Counted from the first letter of the stretch, positions 17,810 to 28,722 are shown. The stretch: DNA of 64,000 nt from Vibrio sp. MEBiC08052 (GCF_001506075.1 NZ_KQ947475.1:1564767-1628766); one strand, 5' to 3'. A program made the numbers and translations. The notes: generated by a model from the letters alone, not told the origin.

Positions 17810-18091
17810 CTAGGCTCGTTTCACTTTATGCCCGTAGTGAACATCCTGAAGTTCTATATGTTCACCGCTTGCCCGGCAAATACAAGGTAAGATCTCATGA
17901 GACTGGGTATACGCGATCGCAAAACCCACATACTCAACTTCCCCGGCAGATAACTTACATCGACAGGCACCACAGTGCCCGTCTCTGCAATTATATTCAA
18001 CATTTAGCCCGGCGTTTTCCATGGTCTCCAGTAATGTCTCTAAGCCATTGGATTCGATTAGGAGCGTCTGATTGATTTTGATGGTTGGCAT
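17810..18091 (-). CDS. yfaE: 2Fe-2S ferredoxin YfaE, class Ia ribonucleotide reductase maintenance
   Basis: This 93-residue plant-type ferredoxin has the cluster ligands CRDGHCGACRC and a later cysteine in LPCICRA, the CX4CX2C...C pattern. In E. coli YfaE reduces and helps rebuild the diferric-tyrosyl cofactor of NrdB. It begins 2 nt after the nrdB stop, so it is the last gene of nrdA-nrdB-yfaE and coupled to nrdB. Length and context agree with the family. Confidence 0.93.
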   Translation of the reverse strand: MPTIKINQTLLIESNGLETLLETMENAGLNVEYNCRDGHCGACRCKLSAGEVEYVGFAIAYTQSHEILPCICRASGEHIELQDVHYGHKVKRA

Positions 18092-18093
18092 AA

Positions 18094-19227
18094 TTACAGC
18101 TCAAACCCTTCAAAGTCATCAAGATTGACTTGATTATCAATCTGGCCGACCAGATATGAGCTAATCTCTGCTTCCTGAGGGGCAACCTGAACATTGTCCG
18201 AGGATAACCAAGCATTAATCCAGGGAATCGGGTTATTGACTGCGCCCGGATAAGCCGCTTCCAGCCCGACAGCCTGCATACGGATATTGGTTATATACTC
18301 GACATACTGACAGAGAATATCTTTGTTCAGACCAATCATTGAGCCATCTTTGAACAGATATTCTGCCCATTCTTTCTCTTGCTCTGCTGCGGTTTTAAAC
18401 AGGTCGAAACATTCTTGCTTACACTCTTCCGCGATCTGAATGAATGAAAAATCGTCCTGACCATTGCGCAGAAGGTTGAGCATATGCTGCGTGCCAGTCA
18501 GATGCAGGGCCTCATCACGAGCAATCAGCTTGATAATTTTGGCATTACCTTCCATGAGTTCCCGTTCAGCAAAGGCAAAAGAGCAGGCAAAGCTGACATA
18601 GAAACGGATCGCTTCAAGTGCGTTGACTGACATCAGGCACAAATAGAGTTTTTTCTTTAACTCATGGAGGCTGACCACAACAGTCTGATTATTAATCTCA
18701 TGTTTACCTTCGCCATAACGGTGATAGTCGTTGGTCAGTTTGATCAGTTCATCATAATAATGGGCTATGTCACCGGCTCGCTTAATAATGTGTTCATTTT
18801 CAACAATATCATCGAAAACTGCTGCGGGGTCATTGACGATATTACGGATAATATGTGTGTATGAACGAGAGTGAATCGTTTCAGAGAAAGACCACGTTTC
18901 AATCCATGTCTCCAACTCAGGGAGTGACACTAGAGGAAGCAGTGCAACGTTCGGACTGCGCCCCTGAATAGAGTCGAGCAAAGTCTGATATTTCAGATTG
19001 GAGATGAAAATATGTTTTTCATGATCCGGCAGATTGTTGTAGTTGATTCGATCCGTCGATACATCGACTTCTTCGGGACGCCAGAAGAAAGAGAGCTGTT
19101 TCTCGATTAATTTTTCGAAGATCTCGTATTTTTGTTGGTCATAACGTGCCACGTTTACAGGTTGACCAAGAAACATCGGTTCTTTGAGCTGGTTGTTCTT
19201 TTTTTGTGTAAAAGTGCTGTAAGCCAT
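18094..19227 (-). CDS. nrdB: Ribonucleoside-diphosphate reductase 1 subunit beta NrdB
   Basis: This 377-residue beta subunit carries the diiron centre and tyrosyl radical needed for deoxyribonucleotide synthesis. It begins [11 protein letters not shown] like the E. coli protein and has the same length to one residue. Iron ligand helices are visible ([53 protein letters not shown]). The start at ATG 19227 follows GAGG at 7 nt; a GTG seven codons upstream lies in a hairpin and is less likely. The C-terminus [10 protein letters not shown] provides the docking tail for NrdA. It is the second gene of the nrd operon. Confidence 0.97.
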   Translation of the reverse strand: MAYSTFTQKKNNQLKEPMFLGQPVNVARYDQQKYEIFEKLIEKQLSFFWRPEEVDVSTDRINYNNLPDHEKHIFISNLKYQTLLDSIQGRSPNVALLPLVSLPELETWIETWSFSETIHSRSYTHIIRNIVNDPAAVFDDIVENEHIIKRAGDIAHYYDELIKLTNDYHRYGEGKHEINNQTVVVSLHELKKKLYLCLMSVNALEAIRFYVSFACSFAFAERELMEGNAKIIKLIARDEALHLTGTQHMLNLLRNGQDDFSFIQIAEECKQECFDLFKTAAEQEKEWAEYLFKDGSMIGLNKDILCQYVEYITNIRMQAVGLEAAYPGAVNNPIPWINAWLSSDNVQVAPQEAEISSYLVGQIDNQVNLDDFEGFEL

Positions 19228-19245
19228 AGTTGCCTCAATCTGTTT

Positions 19246-19268
19246 CACCCTCTCGTTTAGAGAGGGTG
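19246..19268 (-). repeat. Stem-loop in the nrdA-nrdB gap
   Basis: Perfect 9-bp inverted repeat CACCCTCTC / GAGAGGGTG around a 5-nt loop, about 20 nt upstream of the nrdB start and 45 nt after nrdA. No T run follows on either strand, so it is more likely an mRNA processing or stabilising element than a full terminator. Confidence 0.6.
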
Positions 19269-19313
19269 TAAAACTGGTATATGTTGACAGAAAAAATCTA
19301 TACGGTATGCGCG

Positions 19314-21602
19314 TTAAATCTTACAGGCGCCACCGGCACAATCATCATCTTCAGCGATTGATGAAGTACCATCTTTCTGATCGTCTTTCGCGCCATCTCT
19401 CGTATTGTGATAATACAGGGTTTTCACGCCAAATTTATAAGCAGTCAGTAGATCTTGAAGCAGTTGCTTCATCGGCACTCTGCCACTCTCGTAACGCGTC
19501 GGGTCATAGTTTGTATTTGCAGAAATAGATTGGTCGATAAATTTTTGCATGATACTGACAAGATGTAGATAACCTTCATTTGAACCGATATTCCACAAGA
19601 GCTCGTAGTTAGATTTCAACTCGGTAAACTCAGGGACAACCTGCTTCAAAATACCGTCTTTGGACGCTTTGACTGAAATATAACCGCGTGGGGGCTCAAT
19701 CCCATTGGTTGCATTTGAAATCTGAGACGATGTTTCTGAAGGCATCAGCGCTGTCAGCGTTGAGTTTCTCAAACCATATTCCATTACATCGGTACGAAGT
19801 TGGTCCCAGTCATAATGCAGTGGTTCTACACAAAGCTGATCAATATCTTTTTTGTAGGTATCGATCGGCATGAGGCCTTTCGCATAGTTGGTTTCATTGA
19901 AAGCAGGGCAGCGACCTTGCTCTTTCGCCAATTTCATTGATGCTTTTAACAAATAATATTGCATGGCTTCAAAAGTACGGTGAGTCAGGGCATTAGCACT
20001 ACCGTCTGAATATTTGACCCCATGTTTTGCCAGATAGTAGGCATAGTTGATTACACCAACCCCCAGTGTCCGGCGATTCATGGTTGCTTTACGCGCAGCA
20101 GGGAGCGGGTAGTCCTGATAGTCGAGCAGAGCATCTAGAGCCCGGACCACCAAATCTGACAGTTCTTCAAAGTCATCCAGAGACTGAATTGCACCTAAAT
20201 TGAATGCTGACAGCGTACACAGGGCAATTTCACCTTCGTCATCTTCAACATTGTTTAATGGCTTGGTTGGCAGTGCAATTTCAAGGCATAGATTCGATTG
20301 GCGAACCGGGGCAACGCTTGCATCAAACGGGCTATGAGTGTTGCAGTGATCAACGTTTTGGATATAGATACGTCCGGTAGAAGCTCGCTCCTGCATCAGC
20401 AGTGTAAATAGCTCAACCGCTTTAACGGTTTCTCTCTTGATCGATGCGTCATTTTCATACTGGACATACAAACGCTCAAATTCCGCCTGATCTTGGAAGA
20501 AGGCATCGTAGAGCCCCGGTACATCAGAAGGGGAGAACAGCGAAATATTGCCACCTTGTACCAGACGTGTATACATGAGCTTATTGAGCTGAACACCGTA
20601 GTCCATATGGCGAACCCGGTTTTCTTCAACACCACGGTTATTTTTGAGGACCAGCAGCGACTGTGCTTCGCGATGCCACAGTGGATAAAAGACAGTGGCT
20701 GCGCCACCACGAACTCCACCTTGAGAGCAACATTTGACAGCGGTTTGGAAGTATTTATAGAAAGGGATACAACCGGTGTGAAATGCTTCTCCGCCACGGA
20801 TTTCAGAACCAAGCGCACGAATACGACCGGCATTGATACCAATACCTGCACGCTGTGAGACGTAACGGACGATAGAACTTGCTGTTGCATTGATTGAGTC
20901 GAGACTGTCGCCGCACTCGATCAAAACACAGGAGCTGAATTGGCGTGTCGGCGTACGGACTCCTGACATAATCGGTGTCGGTAAAGAGATTTGAAACTGT
21001 GACGTTGCATCGTAAAAACGTTTGACATAGCTCAGCCGTGTTTCCTGAGGATATTTGGCAAACAGACAGGCTGCGACCAGAATGTACAGGAATTGGGCAC
21101 TCTCATAGATTTGTCCGGTAACCCGGTTTTGGACGAAATATTTACCTTCTAACTGCTTGACTGCAGCATAAGAGAAGTTCAGATCGCGGCGATGATCGAT
21201 ATAGTTGCCCAGTTCGATCCACTCTGCTTGTGTATAGTCTTCGATCAGATGACGATCATATTTACCCATCCCAACCAGTTTAGTGACATGGTCGAACAGG
21301 GTGGGTGGTTCATACTGACCGTATGCTTTTTTCCTCAGATGGAATACAGCCAGTCTGGCAGCAAGATATTGATAATCAGGAGAATCTTCGGAGATTAGAT
21401 CCGCTGCGGATTTAATCAGTGTCTCGTGAATGTCGGAAGTGGTGATACCGTCATAAAACTGGATATGGGCTCGGAGTTCAACTTGTGAAACCGATACATT
21501 CTGCAGCCCTTCTGCAGCCCATGCGATAACCCGATGGATCTTATCTAGATCGATTTGCTCTTTACGTCCATCGCGCTTCGTAACTGTGAGTTGTTGGTTC
21601 AT
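19314..21602 (-). CDS. nrdA: Ribonucleoside-diphosphate reductase 1 subunit alpha NrdA
   Basis: This 762-residue catalytic subunit of aerobic class Ia reductase is one residue longer than E. coli NrdA. The N-terminal ATP-cone ([20 protein letters not shown]) gives allosteric activity control. Active-site motifs include [28 protein letters not shown] and [14 protein letters not shown]. The C-terminal Cys pair that relays electrons from thioredoxin/glutaredoxin is [14 protein letters not shown] 21602 matches the family start. It leads the nrdA-nrdB-yfaE operon. The upstream region carries DnaA- and NrdR-like sites. Confidence 0.98.
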   Translation of the reverse strand: MNQQLTVTKRDGRKEQIDLDKIHRVIAWAAEGLQNVSVSQVELRAHIQFYDGITTSDIHETLIKSAADLISEDSPDYQYLAARLAVFHLRKKAYGQYEPPTLFDHVTKLVGMGKYDRHLIEDYTQAEWIELGNYIDHRRDLNFSYAAVKQLEGKYFVQNRVTGQIYESAQFLYILVAACLFAKYPQETRLSYVKRFYDATSQFQISLPTPIMSGVRTPTRQFSSCVLIECGDSLDSINATASSIVRYVSQRAGIGINAGRIRALGSEIRGGEAFHTGCIPFYKYFQTAVKCCSQGGVRGGAATVFYPLWHREAQSLLVLKNNRGVEENRVRHMDYGVQLNKLMYTRLVQGGNISLFSPSDVPGLYDAFFQDQAEFERLYVQYENDASIKRETVKAVELFTLLMQERASTGRIYIQNVDHCNTHSPFDASVAPVRQSNLCLEIALPTKPLNNVEDDEGEIALCTLSAFNLGAIQSLDDFEELSDLVVRALDALLDYQDYPLPAARKATMNRRTLGVGVINYAYYLAKHGVKYSDGSANALTHRTFEAMQYYLLKASMKLAKEQGRCPAFNETNYAKGLMPIDTYKKDIDQLCVEPLHYDWDQLRTDVMEYGLRNSTLTALMPSETSSQISNATNGIEPPRGYISVKASKDGILKQVVPEFTELKSNYELLWNIGSNEGYLHLVSIMQKFIDQSISANTNYDPTRYESGRVPMKQLLQDLLTAYKFGVKTLYYHNTRDGAKDDQKDGTSSIAEDDDCAGGACKI

Positions 21603-21698
21603 TCTGCTTTATTTCCCTAACAAAACTGATAAGACCGACTATGAATTATTTTAGATTTAGGGTCTTGCTTATTTGATATAAATAACATTATGCGTCAA

Positions 21699-21714
21699 AC
21701 ACAATATATAGGGT
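21699..21714. promoter_or_regulatory. NrdR-like box upstream of nrdA
   Basis: ACACAATATATAGGGT is close to the palindromic NrdR box pattern (remembered as ACACWATATATWGTGT). NrdR boxes normally occur in pairs about three helical turns apart. An AT-rich half-match (near 21668-21686, TTGATATAAATA) lies at about that distance but is weak. Inferred repressor site for nrdAB. Confidence 0.5.
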
Positions 21715-21783
21715 CTTTGCACCTTGCGGATTACAAGATAGTGCTATTACGGGCTTATTTCAAGTTTGTCATCAGGGGACATC

Positions 21784-21793
21784 TTGTGGATAA
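21784..21793. promoter_or_regulatory. DnaA box upstream of nrdA
   Basis: TTGTGGATAA is the exact reverse complement of TTATCCACAA, a consensus high-affinity DnaA box. It lies about 190 bp upstream of the nrdA start. DnaA boxes upstream of nrdAB couple its expression to replication in E. coli; the same is inferred here. Confidence 0.6.
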
Positions 21794-22029
21794 CCAGCGC
21801 ATGAAATTTTTTTGTTAGTAGCTGCTTACTGAGAACCTGTGTTTACAAGAGAATGATAAAAACAGGTAATATTTATTTGAGTGAAGTTCCACTAAAATGA
21901 AAAAAAAACAGCTTGATCTTTAGGGACAAATGATCAGATCAAATGTCTGATGTTAATTTCATCAATGTGTATGAAAATCGTGCATCAGCAAGCCGATGCA
22001 CTGACTTGGTATAAGGAACAAAGATGACA

Positions 22030-22737
22030 TTATTCAGGGAGTGTTGTGTGCACAATATAATTGACATCGACTCGATGCCCGAGACGATAGGTTTGAGTGA
22101 AGGGATTATAGTGTAGTCCCGTGATCCCTCGATCTTGCAGCAGCGTCTGATCAATCATCCGGAATAACTCTGAAGGACGAATAAATTTTTCATGGTCATG
22201 GGTGCCTTCCGGTACAATCTTCAGCAATTTTTCTGCACCGACAATCGCAAATAGATAGGATTTCAAGTTACGGTTCAGTGTCGAAAAAAACACATGTCCA
22301 CCGGGTTTCACCAGTCGGGCACAAGCTTGAATAATAGATTGAGGTTCGGGGACATGTTCAAGCATTTCCATACATGTGACCACATCATAAGCAGCTGGAT
22401 GCAATTGTGCGTGTTCTTCAATGGTTCTTTGCACATAATCAATTTGCAAATGGTTTTCCAATGCATGGAGTCGCGCGACTTCCAACGGCTCTTTTCCCAT
22501 ATCGAGACCCGTAACAGTCGCTCCCTCACGAGCCATACTCTCCGCGAGAATGCCACCACCGCATCCGACATCCAGAACTTGTTTACCGAATAGTCCATTT
22601 GATTGTTGCAAAACATAATCTAGTCGAAGTGGGTTGATTTGATGTAATGGTTTAAACTCTCCTTCCAGATCCCACCATCGGGAAGCCATGTCTTCAAATT
22701 TTTGAATTTCTTTCGGGTCCACATTCTGTGTTGTCAT
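22030..22737 (-). CDS. ubiG: Ubiquinone biosynthesis O-methyltransferase UbiG
   Basis: This 235-residue class I SAM methyltransferase performs both O-methylations of ubiquinone synthesis. The SAM-binding motif [17 protein letters not shown] is visible, followed by [12 protein letters not shown] and the family segment [11 protein letters not shown]. The N-terminus [20 protein letters not shown] is a UbiG hallmark. Length is close to the E. coli 240 residues. The gene is divergent from gyrA, the common vibrio/enteric arrangement. Confidence 0.97.
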   Translation of the reverse strand: MTTQNVDPKEIQKFEDMASRWWDLEGEFKPLHQINPLRLDYVLQQSNGLFGKQVLDVGCGGGILAESMAREGATVTGLDMGKEPLEVARLHALENHLQIDYVQRTIEEHAQLHPAAYDVVTCMEMLEHVPEPQSIIQACARLVKPGGHVFFSTLNRNLKSYLFAIVGAEKLLKIVPEGTHDHEKFIRPSELFRMIDQTLLQDRGITGLHYNPFTQTYRLGHRVDVNYIVHTTLPE

Positions 22738-23120
22738 TTTCAGATCCGTTGTTGATATCTACATTGTCGCAATTGCGATATACCGTTTTGCTCATCGTAT
22801 TATACAGAAATGCAATGACCCCGAAAGTTTCAGTCTCTGAAACAAGGAATATTTACAATCTATTCATCTCATCAATTGGTTTTAGCTCGCTAATATGCTG
22901 ATGGCTGTAAAAACTTGATTGTGTCATGCGTCGAAAAAATGCACTGATGAATCAATGACTCTTGAAGATGTGAGTAAATTATAGGCAGTTAATTCGCGAC
23001 CGATGTAACAAGCTGAGAAAAGGAGAGGGAAAGTGATGCCGAAGTAGCAAAACCTGTGTTATATTTTCCGGTCTTATACGTATCGAATATACGATCAAAC
23101 TATAGAGGGACAATGGCTCT
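22738..23120. other. ubiG-gyrA divergent intergenic region
   Basis: About 380 bases without a credible gene. It should hold the promoters of both genes. On the plus strand an extended -10 (TGTTATATT) lies at 23057-23065 for gyrA. The downstream stretch TATACGTATCGAATATACG (23076-23094) is AT-rich and partly palindromic. Confidence 0.45.
23057..23065 (+). promoter_or_regulatory. gyrA: Putative extended -10 of gyrA promoter
   Basis: TGTTATATT fits the TGnTATAAT extended -10 pattern, 55 bp upstream of the gyrA ATG. No good -35 lies at 17 bp, which an extended -10 can tolerate. Confidence 0.4.
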
Positions 23121-25784
23121 ATGAGCGATCTAGCTAAAGAGATCACGCCTGTCAGTATAGAAGATGAGCTGAGAGGCTCATACCTTGACTATGCAATGTC
23201 GGTCATTGTAGGTCGGGCGCTTCCTGATGCACGTGACGGACTTAAACCTGTGCACCGTCGGGTACTATACGCAATGAGCGTGTTGGGGAATGATTGGAAT
23301 AAACCCTATAAAAAATCGGCTCGTGTTGTCGGAGATGTGATCGGTAAGTATCACCCCCATGGTGATAGTGCCGTCTACGACACGATTGTACGGATGGCAC
23401 AACCGTTTTCACTTCGTTATATGCTGGTCGATGGTCAGGGAAACTTTGGCTCAATTGATGGTGATTCTGCGGCAGCAATGCGTTATACCGAAGTCCGGAT
23501 GGCTAAAATTGCCCATGAGTTGCTTGCCGATCTGGATAAAGAAACTGTTGATTACGTCTCAAACTACGATGATACCGAGCAAATTCCAGCCGTATTACCA
23601 ACCAAAGTACCTAATTTATTGATCAATGGTTCTTCCGGGATTGCGGTCGGTATGGCGACTAACATTCCACCCCATAATTTAGGGGAAGTGATCGATGGGT
23701 GTCTTGCCTTTATCGATAATGAAGATATTACGATCGATGAACTGATCGAGTATATTCCCGGTCCGGATTTTCCAACCGCTGCAATGATTAGTGGACGGAA
23801 AGGTATTATTGATGCCTATAAGACCGGTCGGGGAAAAATTTATCTGCGTTCAAAAGCGGATATCGAAACTGATGATAAGAATGGTCGGGAAACCATTGTT
23901 GTTACTGAGATTCCTTATCAGGTCAATAAAGCACGTCTGATCGAGAAGATCGCAGAGCTGGTCAAAGATAAAAAGGTCGAAGGTATCAGTGCACTGCGTG
24001 ATGAGTCTGATAAAGACGGGATGCGTATCGTTATCGAATGTAAGCGTGATGCTGTCGGCGAAGTTGTACTGAACAATCTGTATTCCCAGACTCAGTTGCA
24101 AACAACATTCGGCATCAACATGGTTGCTCTCGATAATGGACAACCAAAACTGTTTAACCTCAAAGAGCTGTTAAAGTGTTTTGTTGATCACCGCCGTGAA
24201 GTGGTGACTCGCCGTACAATTTTCGAATTACGTAAAGCGCGGGATCGTGCCCACATCCTCGAAGGTCTGGCACTTGCACTGGCGAATATCGATGACATTA
24301 TTGAACTGATTCGTCGTGCGCCAACACCGGCAGAAGCAAAAGCGGGTCTATTGGCGCGTGGTTGGTCTCTCGGCAATGTTGCAGCGATGCTGGAACGTGC
24401 GGGGGTCGATACTGCTCGACCTGACTGGTTGGAACCACAATATGGAATCCATGACGGGCTGTATTTCCTGACTGAACAGCAGGCTCAAGCGATTCTTGAG
24501 TTAAGACTGCACCGACTTACCGGTCTTGAGCATGAAAAAATTCTGGATGAGTACAAGGCCTTACTGGATGAAATCGCTGAATTAATGTTGATTTTATCTA
24601 GTACAGAACGTCTCATGGAAGTCATCCGAGAAGAACTGGAAGCTGTCAGAAGCGGTTTCGGTGATCAGCGCCTGACAGAAATTACAGCTGCCTCACATGA
24701 TATTGATCTGGAAGAGCTGATTGCGCGTGAAGATGTTGTTGTGACCTTATCTCATGAAAGATATGTGAAGTATCAGTCATTGAGTGATTATGAGTCACAG
24801 CGTCGTGGTGGTAAGGGCAAAAGTGCCACGAAGATGAAAGATGAAGATTATATCGAACGTCTGTTAGTGGCCAATACACACGATAATATTCTGTGCTTCT
24901 CGACGCGTGGTAAAACTTATCGTCTCAAAGTGTACCAGTTACCTCATGCGACTCGGACTGCCCGAGGGAAGCCAATCAATAATATTCTTCCGCTGGAAGA
25001 AAATGAACGGATTACTGCAATTCTTCGGGTTGCTGAATACGCTGAAGATAAATTTATCTTTATGGCAACCGGTGATGGGACGGTGAAGAAAACGCCACTT
25101 GATCAGTTTGCCAATGTTCGCTCCAACGGTTTGATTGCTGTGAACTTGCGTGACGACGATTCATTGATCGGTGTCGATATTACTGATGGGAACAGTGAGA
25201 TTATGTTGTTCTCGAAAGCAGGGAAAGTCGTCCGGTTTAATGAACAGCATGTTCGGGCCATGGGCAGAACTGCATCCGGTGTGCGAGGCATGAAGCTAGC
25301 TGAAAACGACCAAGTTGTATCTCTGATTGTTCCTTCTGAACAGGGCGATATTCTTACCGTTACTGAAAATGGTTACGGTAAGCGGACTGATTTGAATGAA
25401 TATCCGACGAAGAGCCGGGCGACACAAGGGGTTGTTTCAATCAAAGTGTCTGAGCGTAACGGTTGTGTTGTCGGAGCTGTACAGGTGGACAGCGGTGATG
25501 AATTTATGATGATCACTAATGCCGGAACATTGGTTCGAACTCGTGTTGGAGAAGTGAGTCAGGTTGGCCGTAATACTCAGGGCGTTACACTGATTCGCAC
25601 ATCAGAGGACGAAAAAGTTGTCGGTCTACAGCGAATCGAAGAAGTAGAAGATGTCGATATCGACATCGAATCTGAAAGTGTCCTGACAGATGATGCGATT
25701 GAGGACCAGTCTTCGTCATCAGAGCTGTCATCTCCAAGTGAGGATAATCATTCAGATGAACAGGACTTGCCTGAGGATGATTAG
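23121..25784 (+). CDS. gyrA: DNA gyrase subunit A
   Basis: This 887-residue gyrase A subunit introduces negative supercoils with GyrB. The catalytic tyrosine is Y122 in [15 protein letters not shown]. The quinolone-determining region [19 protein letters not shown] has Ser83 and Asp87, the sensitive wild-type residues. The C-terminal wrapping domain carries the GyrA-box QRRGGKG, and the tail after about residue 840 is very acidic and serine-rich, as in other vibrios. ATG 23121 follows the GAGGGAC region. A terminator follows. Single-gene transcript. Confidence 0.99.
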   Translation: MSDLAKEITPVSIEDELRGSYLDYAMSVIVGRALPDARDGLKPVHRRVLYAMSVLGNDWNKPYKKSARVVGDVIGKYHPHGDSAVYDTIVRMAQPFSLRYMLVDGQGNFGSIDGDSAAAMRYTEVRMAKIAHELLADLDKETVDYVSNYDDTEQIPAVLPTKVPNLLINGSSGIAVGMATNIPPHNLGEVIDGCLAFIDNEDITIDELIEYIPGPDFPTAAMISGRKGIIDAYKTGRGKIYLRSKADIETDDKNGRETIVVTEIPYQVNKARLIEKIAELVKDKKVEGISALRDESDKDGMRIVIECKRDAVGEVVLNNLYSQTQLQTTFGINMVALDNGQPKLFNLKELLKCFVDHRREVVTRRTIFELRKARDRAHILEGLALALANIDDIIELIRRAPTPAEAKAGLLARGWSLGNVAAMLERAGVDTARPDWLEPQYGIHDGLYFLTEQQAQAILELRLHRLTGLEHEKILDEYKALLDEIAELMLILSSTERLMEVIREELEAVRSGFGDQRLTEITAASHDIDLEELIAREDVVVTLSHERYVKYQSLSDYESQRRGGKGKSATKMKDEDYIERLLVANTHDNILCFSTRGKTYRLKVYQLPHATRTARGKPINNILPLEENERITAILRVAEYAEDKFIFMATGDGTVKKTPLDQFANVRSNGLIAVNLRDDDSLIGVDITDGNSEIMLFSKAGKVVRFNEQHVRAMGRTASGVRGMKLAENDQVVSLIVPSEQGDILTVTENGYGKRTDLNEYPTKSRATQGVVSIKVSERNGCVVGAVQVDSGDEFMMITNAGTLVRTRVGEVSQVGRNTQGVTLIRTSEDEKVVGLQRIEEVEDVDIDIESESVLTDDAIEDQSSSSELSSPSEDNHSDEQDLPEDD

Positions 25785-25814
25785 CTCTGACTAATATCAG
25801 TGACAACTCTTATG

Positions 25815-25839
25815 AAACCGGGCTATTTGCCCGGTTTTT
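25815..25839 (+). terminator. Terminator after gyrA
   Basis: Perfect 9-bp stem AAACCGGGC / GCCCGGTTT with a TATTT loop, followed by TT. It lies 30 nt after the gyrA stop. Confidence 0.88.
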
Positions 25840-26040
25840 GTCTTAATTGGCAAGGTTTCTATTGGTTTTTTCTAGGGTTGACATCGTAATTAACAATGAA
25901 ATTAATAAGTTACTTAGTTGCTCTTAGCAAAAAAAAGTAACATTAAATGTGATAATCATTCCAATAATTAAAATATCATAGGACAACAAATGAGAAAATG
26001 ATAAAATTTTTTTACTTGTTACCGATAATGGATAGATGCA

Positions 26041-26217
26041 GTGGACTCTCAAGTAACTCAGTTGAAGAAAGATTTCTACCAGCAGATTATGGCGCAGCAC
26101 GCGCATGCATTTCCAAATACGTCTTCAACATTGTCACTTTTAACTGATGAAGAGCTGGAGCAGATTGAAAGAGTTTGGATCGAGCTGATCATGTGGAAAA
26201 AATCGCAGACGCATTGA
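26041..26217 (+). CDS. Possible small protein (58 aa) downstream of gyrA
   Basis: The ORF starts at GTG 26041 and ends in TGA at 26215. The product (DSQVTQLKKDFYQQIMAQHA, ending ERVWIELIMWKKSQTH) has natural composition and an amphipathic, helical C-terminal half (LTDEELEQIERVWIELIMW). It is framed by a candidate promoter upstream and its own terminator 25 nt downstream, which supports a real gene. The Shine-Dalgarno is weak (GGATAG). No family recognised. An internal ATG at 26089 gives a shorter alternative. Confidence 0.5.
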   Translation: MDSQVTQLKKDFYQQIMAQHAHAFPNTSSTLSLLTDEELEQIERVWIELIMWKKSQTH

Positions 26218-26241
26218 CAGGTAGCGACTCATGGATATAAG

Positions 26242-26277
26242 AAACCCGGTGAATCAACTGATTACCGGTTTTTTTTA
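26242..26277 (+). terminator. Terminator after the small ORF
   Basis: Imperfect stem AACCCGGTGAATC / GATTACCGGTT with a short AACT loop, followed by eight T. Confidence 0.8.
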
Positions 26278-26524
26278 TGTTTAGAGTTTTCAGCTATACA
26301 ATTATATGAAGCTGTTTATTCGTCTGGTTGGTGGCGTTTGATAGCGATGATTTGAAAGGATTACGCTGCAATAGAGAATAATCTCTTTTTCTCACGGGCA
26401 TCTAGTGGTATTTTCTATTTGTAATATTATAACGTCACCTCCATATTCATATTGTAGTGGGGACGTAGTGTGAAATGTTTTGATTGTTATCGATATGGAA
26501 ATATCTGAGTAAGAGAGTACTGAT

Positions 26525-27121
26525 ATGGCGGATGTCCGAGCCAGAGTGGATTTAAAAGTTGGAGCAAAAAGTGATATTGATGCTGAGATCCTCTCTTTTA
26601 ACGGTTTGAATACAGATAAAGAACACGTTGCTTTGATTTTTAAATCTGCAGACTTAAATCAAGAAATTCCTTTAGTGAGAATGCATTCAGAGTGTCTGAC
26701 GGGTGATGTTTTTCACTCATCAAGATGTGATTGTGGTGAACAACTAGAAGAAACTATCACTAAAATGGGAGAATCTGGTGGAATCATCCTTTACCTTCGC
26801 CAAGAAGGGCGAGGAATTGGTTTATATAATAAAATTGATGCGTATCGACTTCAAAGTCAGGGGTTAAATACTTACGAAGCAAACCGAAAACTTGGTTTTG
26901 ATGACGATCTCAGAGAGTTTTCTGAAGCTGCCCAAATGCTAAAGGCTCTGAATATCACTAAGATTCGTTTAGTCACCAACAATCCCAAGAAAGTGGATGA
27001 CTTGAAAGCACGCGGCATTGAAATTGTCGAGATTGTTCATACAGCAGCCCATATTAAAGCTGGTAATGCCAACTATCTGAAAGCGAAAGTCAGTTATGGT
27101 AAGCATAAACTCTCATTGTGA
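26525..27121 (+). CDS. ribA: GTP cyclohydrolase II RibA
   Basis: This 198-residue enzyme opens GTP to 2,5-diamino-6-ribosylamino-4-pyrimidinone phosphate, formate and pyrophosphate, the first step of riboflavin synthesis. Zinc ligands C57, C68 and C70 lie in [20 protein letters not shown]. The substrate motif [15 protein letters not shown] and the VTNNPKK segment are conserved. It is a stand-alone RibA, not fused to RibB, and matches the E. coli length of 196. No FMN riboswitch was recognised upstream. Confidence 0.97.
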   Translation: MADVRARVDLKVGAKSDIDAEILSFNGLNTDKEHVALIFKSADLNQEIPLVRMHSECLTGDVFHSSRCDCGEQLEETITKMGESGGIILYLRQEGRGIGLYNKIDAYRLQSQGLNTYEANRKLGFDDDLREFSEAAQMLKALNITKIRLVTNNPKKVDDLKARGIEIVEIVHTAAHIKAGNANYLKAKVSYGKHKLSL

Positions 27122-27375
27122 GTGAAGCCATTGAACTGGATTGTCATGCCATCGTCTCATCGATGTTTTTACATGTTTTGACGTTATCGATTATAGAGTG
27201 GAAATATTGCCTCTGCGTTCATTGCGACAGGAAAGAGTGATTAGTGATTCTCAGACCTGAATTTGTAGTGAGTGCAGGAGGCTATTTGAATGGATGATTT
27301 GTCGCTGAGCCAATCCTTGTCAAACCTATCTTGGAGTGTCATAGTTCACTGAAATTTGGCTTAATAAGGAAAAAT

Positions 27376-28032
27376 ATGTCTCTTCAGTATCAAATAGTCC
27401 CCGTAACGGCTTTTGCTCAGAATTGTTCAATTGTTTGGTGTGATGAAACAATGAAGGGCATCGTGATTGACCCCGGTGGTGATGAAAAGCATCTTGCGGA
27501 AGTGATTCAGGGGTTAGGTGTACAGATTGTCCACATTGTTTTAACACATGGACACCTCGATCATGTTGGTGGTACTCAGATGCTGCAACAATCGCTTGGC
27601 GCTGTCGATATTATTGGCCCTCATCAGGCTGATCGGTTTTGGCTGCAAGAACTGGAACAGCAAAGTCAGATGTTTGGTTTTCCCCAGACGACATCATTTG
27701 ACCCCGATCAGTGGTTGAATGAGGGAGATTCGGTTTCTTTTGGGCAGCAAGTACTTCAGGTTTATCACACACCGGGTCATACGCCGGGTCATATCTGTCT
27801 GTTCAGTGAATCAGCAAAGATTGCCTTTGTCGGTGATGTTTTGTTTCAGGGAAGTATCGGAAGAACGGACTTTCCTCAAGGTGACTTCGAGACATTGATT
27901 CGTTCGATCAAAACTAAGCTTTGGCCATTGGGTAATGATGTTACGTTTATTCCCGGTCATGGTCCACAGTCAACATTTGGTCATGAACGTGCTTCAAATC
28001 CTTTTGTTGCTGATGAAATGCCACTCTATTAA
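27376..28032 (+). CDS. gloC: MBL-fold hydrolase, GloC/YcbL-type glyoxalase II
   Basis: This 218-residue metallo-beta-lactamase-fold protein has the metal motif THGHLDHVGG, the downstream His in HTPGHTPGH, the bridging Asp in FVGDVLFQGSIGRTD, and a final His in IPGHGP. The N-terminus YQIVPVTAFAQNCSIVWCDE matches E. coli YcbL (GloC), a short glyoxalase II lacking the C-terminal glutathione domain. It likely hydrolyses S-D-lactoylglutathione or related thioesters. ATG 27376 follows AAGGA; the 15 upstream in-frame codons lack support. Confidence 0.88.
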   Translation: MSLQYQIVPVTAFAQNCSIVWCDETMKGIVIDPGGDEKHLAEVIQGLGVQIVHIVLTHGHLDHVGGTQMLQQSLGAVDIIGPHQADRFWLQELEQQSQMFGFPQTTSFDPDQWLNEGDSVSFGQQVLQVYHTPGHTPGHICLFSESAKIAFVGDVLFQGSIGRTDFPQGDFETLIRSIKTKLWPLGNDVTFIPGHGPQSTFGHERASNPFVADEMPLY

Positions 28033-28044
28033 TTAGGAGGATGA

Positions 28045-28722
28045 TTAACGGGGCTGCTCCGGTTCTGCCGCAGCAATATAGCGTCTTGTCATCCCAATCA
28101 GTTCATCGCCTTGAATTCCCAAATCACTCATAGGAATGAATATATCGTATCCATGGTAATTTCTTTGGTAGCTCATCCGGTTTGCCAGCATCGCCAGTAA
28201 ACCGGAATATAACTGCCCGTCTGATGATTTATATACACTCGGATCCAGAACAATATCTTCAAACTCAGAGAGTCGGACATGATGTTGTTTCATGCCTAGA
28301 TAGAGTAATCCGCGCTGAGAGAGTAAAATTTCACTGATAATTCGCGGACAAATACTGTCAAGGTAGGGTGAATAGGACTTCAGGCGGATACCGACCCATG
28401 GTAGCGGTTGATGCCAGCCATCAATATTGTAAGTGCATTGGTTAATTTCTTGGATATTATTCCACTTGACCACCCAACCGCCCCGAAATGTATGTTGTTG
28501 GAAGTGGGTTGCGGTTAGCGTATAGCGCACCTGACTTTTGCGGATTAGCCAATAGAGCAGAACAGCGATCCCCGAGAATAATGCGGTATAAACCAAAGCC
28601 AGAGAGAATGAGTTTGCCGTCATGATGATAAGCAGGGCGGCGGTAGCATACGCAATCATTGTTAAGCGCACAGAGCGCTGGTGAAAATCAAATTCAAAAT
28701 TCGAAAGATGAATCGTCTGCAT
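28045..28722 (-). CDS. DUF2982-like membrane-anchored protein
   Basis: The 225-residue protein has two N-terminal membrane helices (RLTMIAYATAALLIIMTANSF and ALVYTALFSGIAVLLYWLIR), then a cytoplasmic domain of about 150 residues beginning LTATHFQQHTFRGGWVVKWN, which looks like a PH-like beta fold. I recall it as DUF2982, a family known mainly from vibrios and relatives; function unknown. It ends 12 nt from the convergent gloC gene. The C-terminal Pro-rich tail AAEPEQPR is variable. Confidence 0.7.
   Translation of the reverse strand: MQTIHLSNFEFDFHQRSVRLTMIAYATAALLIIMTANSFSLALVYTALFSGIAVLLYWLIRKSQVRYTLTATHFQQHTFRGGWVVKWNNIQEINQCTYNIDGWHQPLPWVGIRLKSYSPYLDSICPRIISEILLSQRGLLYLGMKQHHVRLSEFEDIVLDPSVYKSSDGQLYSGLLAMLANRMSYQRNYHGYDIFIPMSDLGIQGDELIGMTRRYIAAAEPEQPR

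Larger units (their letters stand above)
21603..22029 (-). other. nrdA upstream region / ubiG 3' end
   Basis: About 430 bases with no gene. It holds the DnaA box and NrdR-like box. Near 21899-21950 on the minus strand, TTGATCT / AGATCAA (7 bp, long loop) is followed after GCTG by nine T, a possible weak terminator for ubiG. Confidence 0.4.
25840..26524 (+). other. gyrA-ribA interval with one small ORF
   Basis: This stretch contains TTGACA at 25878-25883 with an AT-rich ATTAAT 17 bp downstream (a candidate promoter), the 58-codon ORF at 26041 with its terminator, and then about 240 bases of AT-rich sequence leading to ribA, where nothing else was recognised. Confidence 0.5.

Noticed and set aside
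20396..20890. 164-codon frame in nrdA
   Set aside because: Same strand, different frame within the conserved nrdA coding sequence; chance overlap.
23361..23390. Possible quinolone-resistance change in gyrA
   Set aside because: Ser83 and Asp87 are the wild-type residues.
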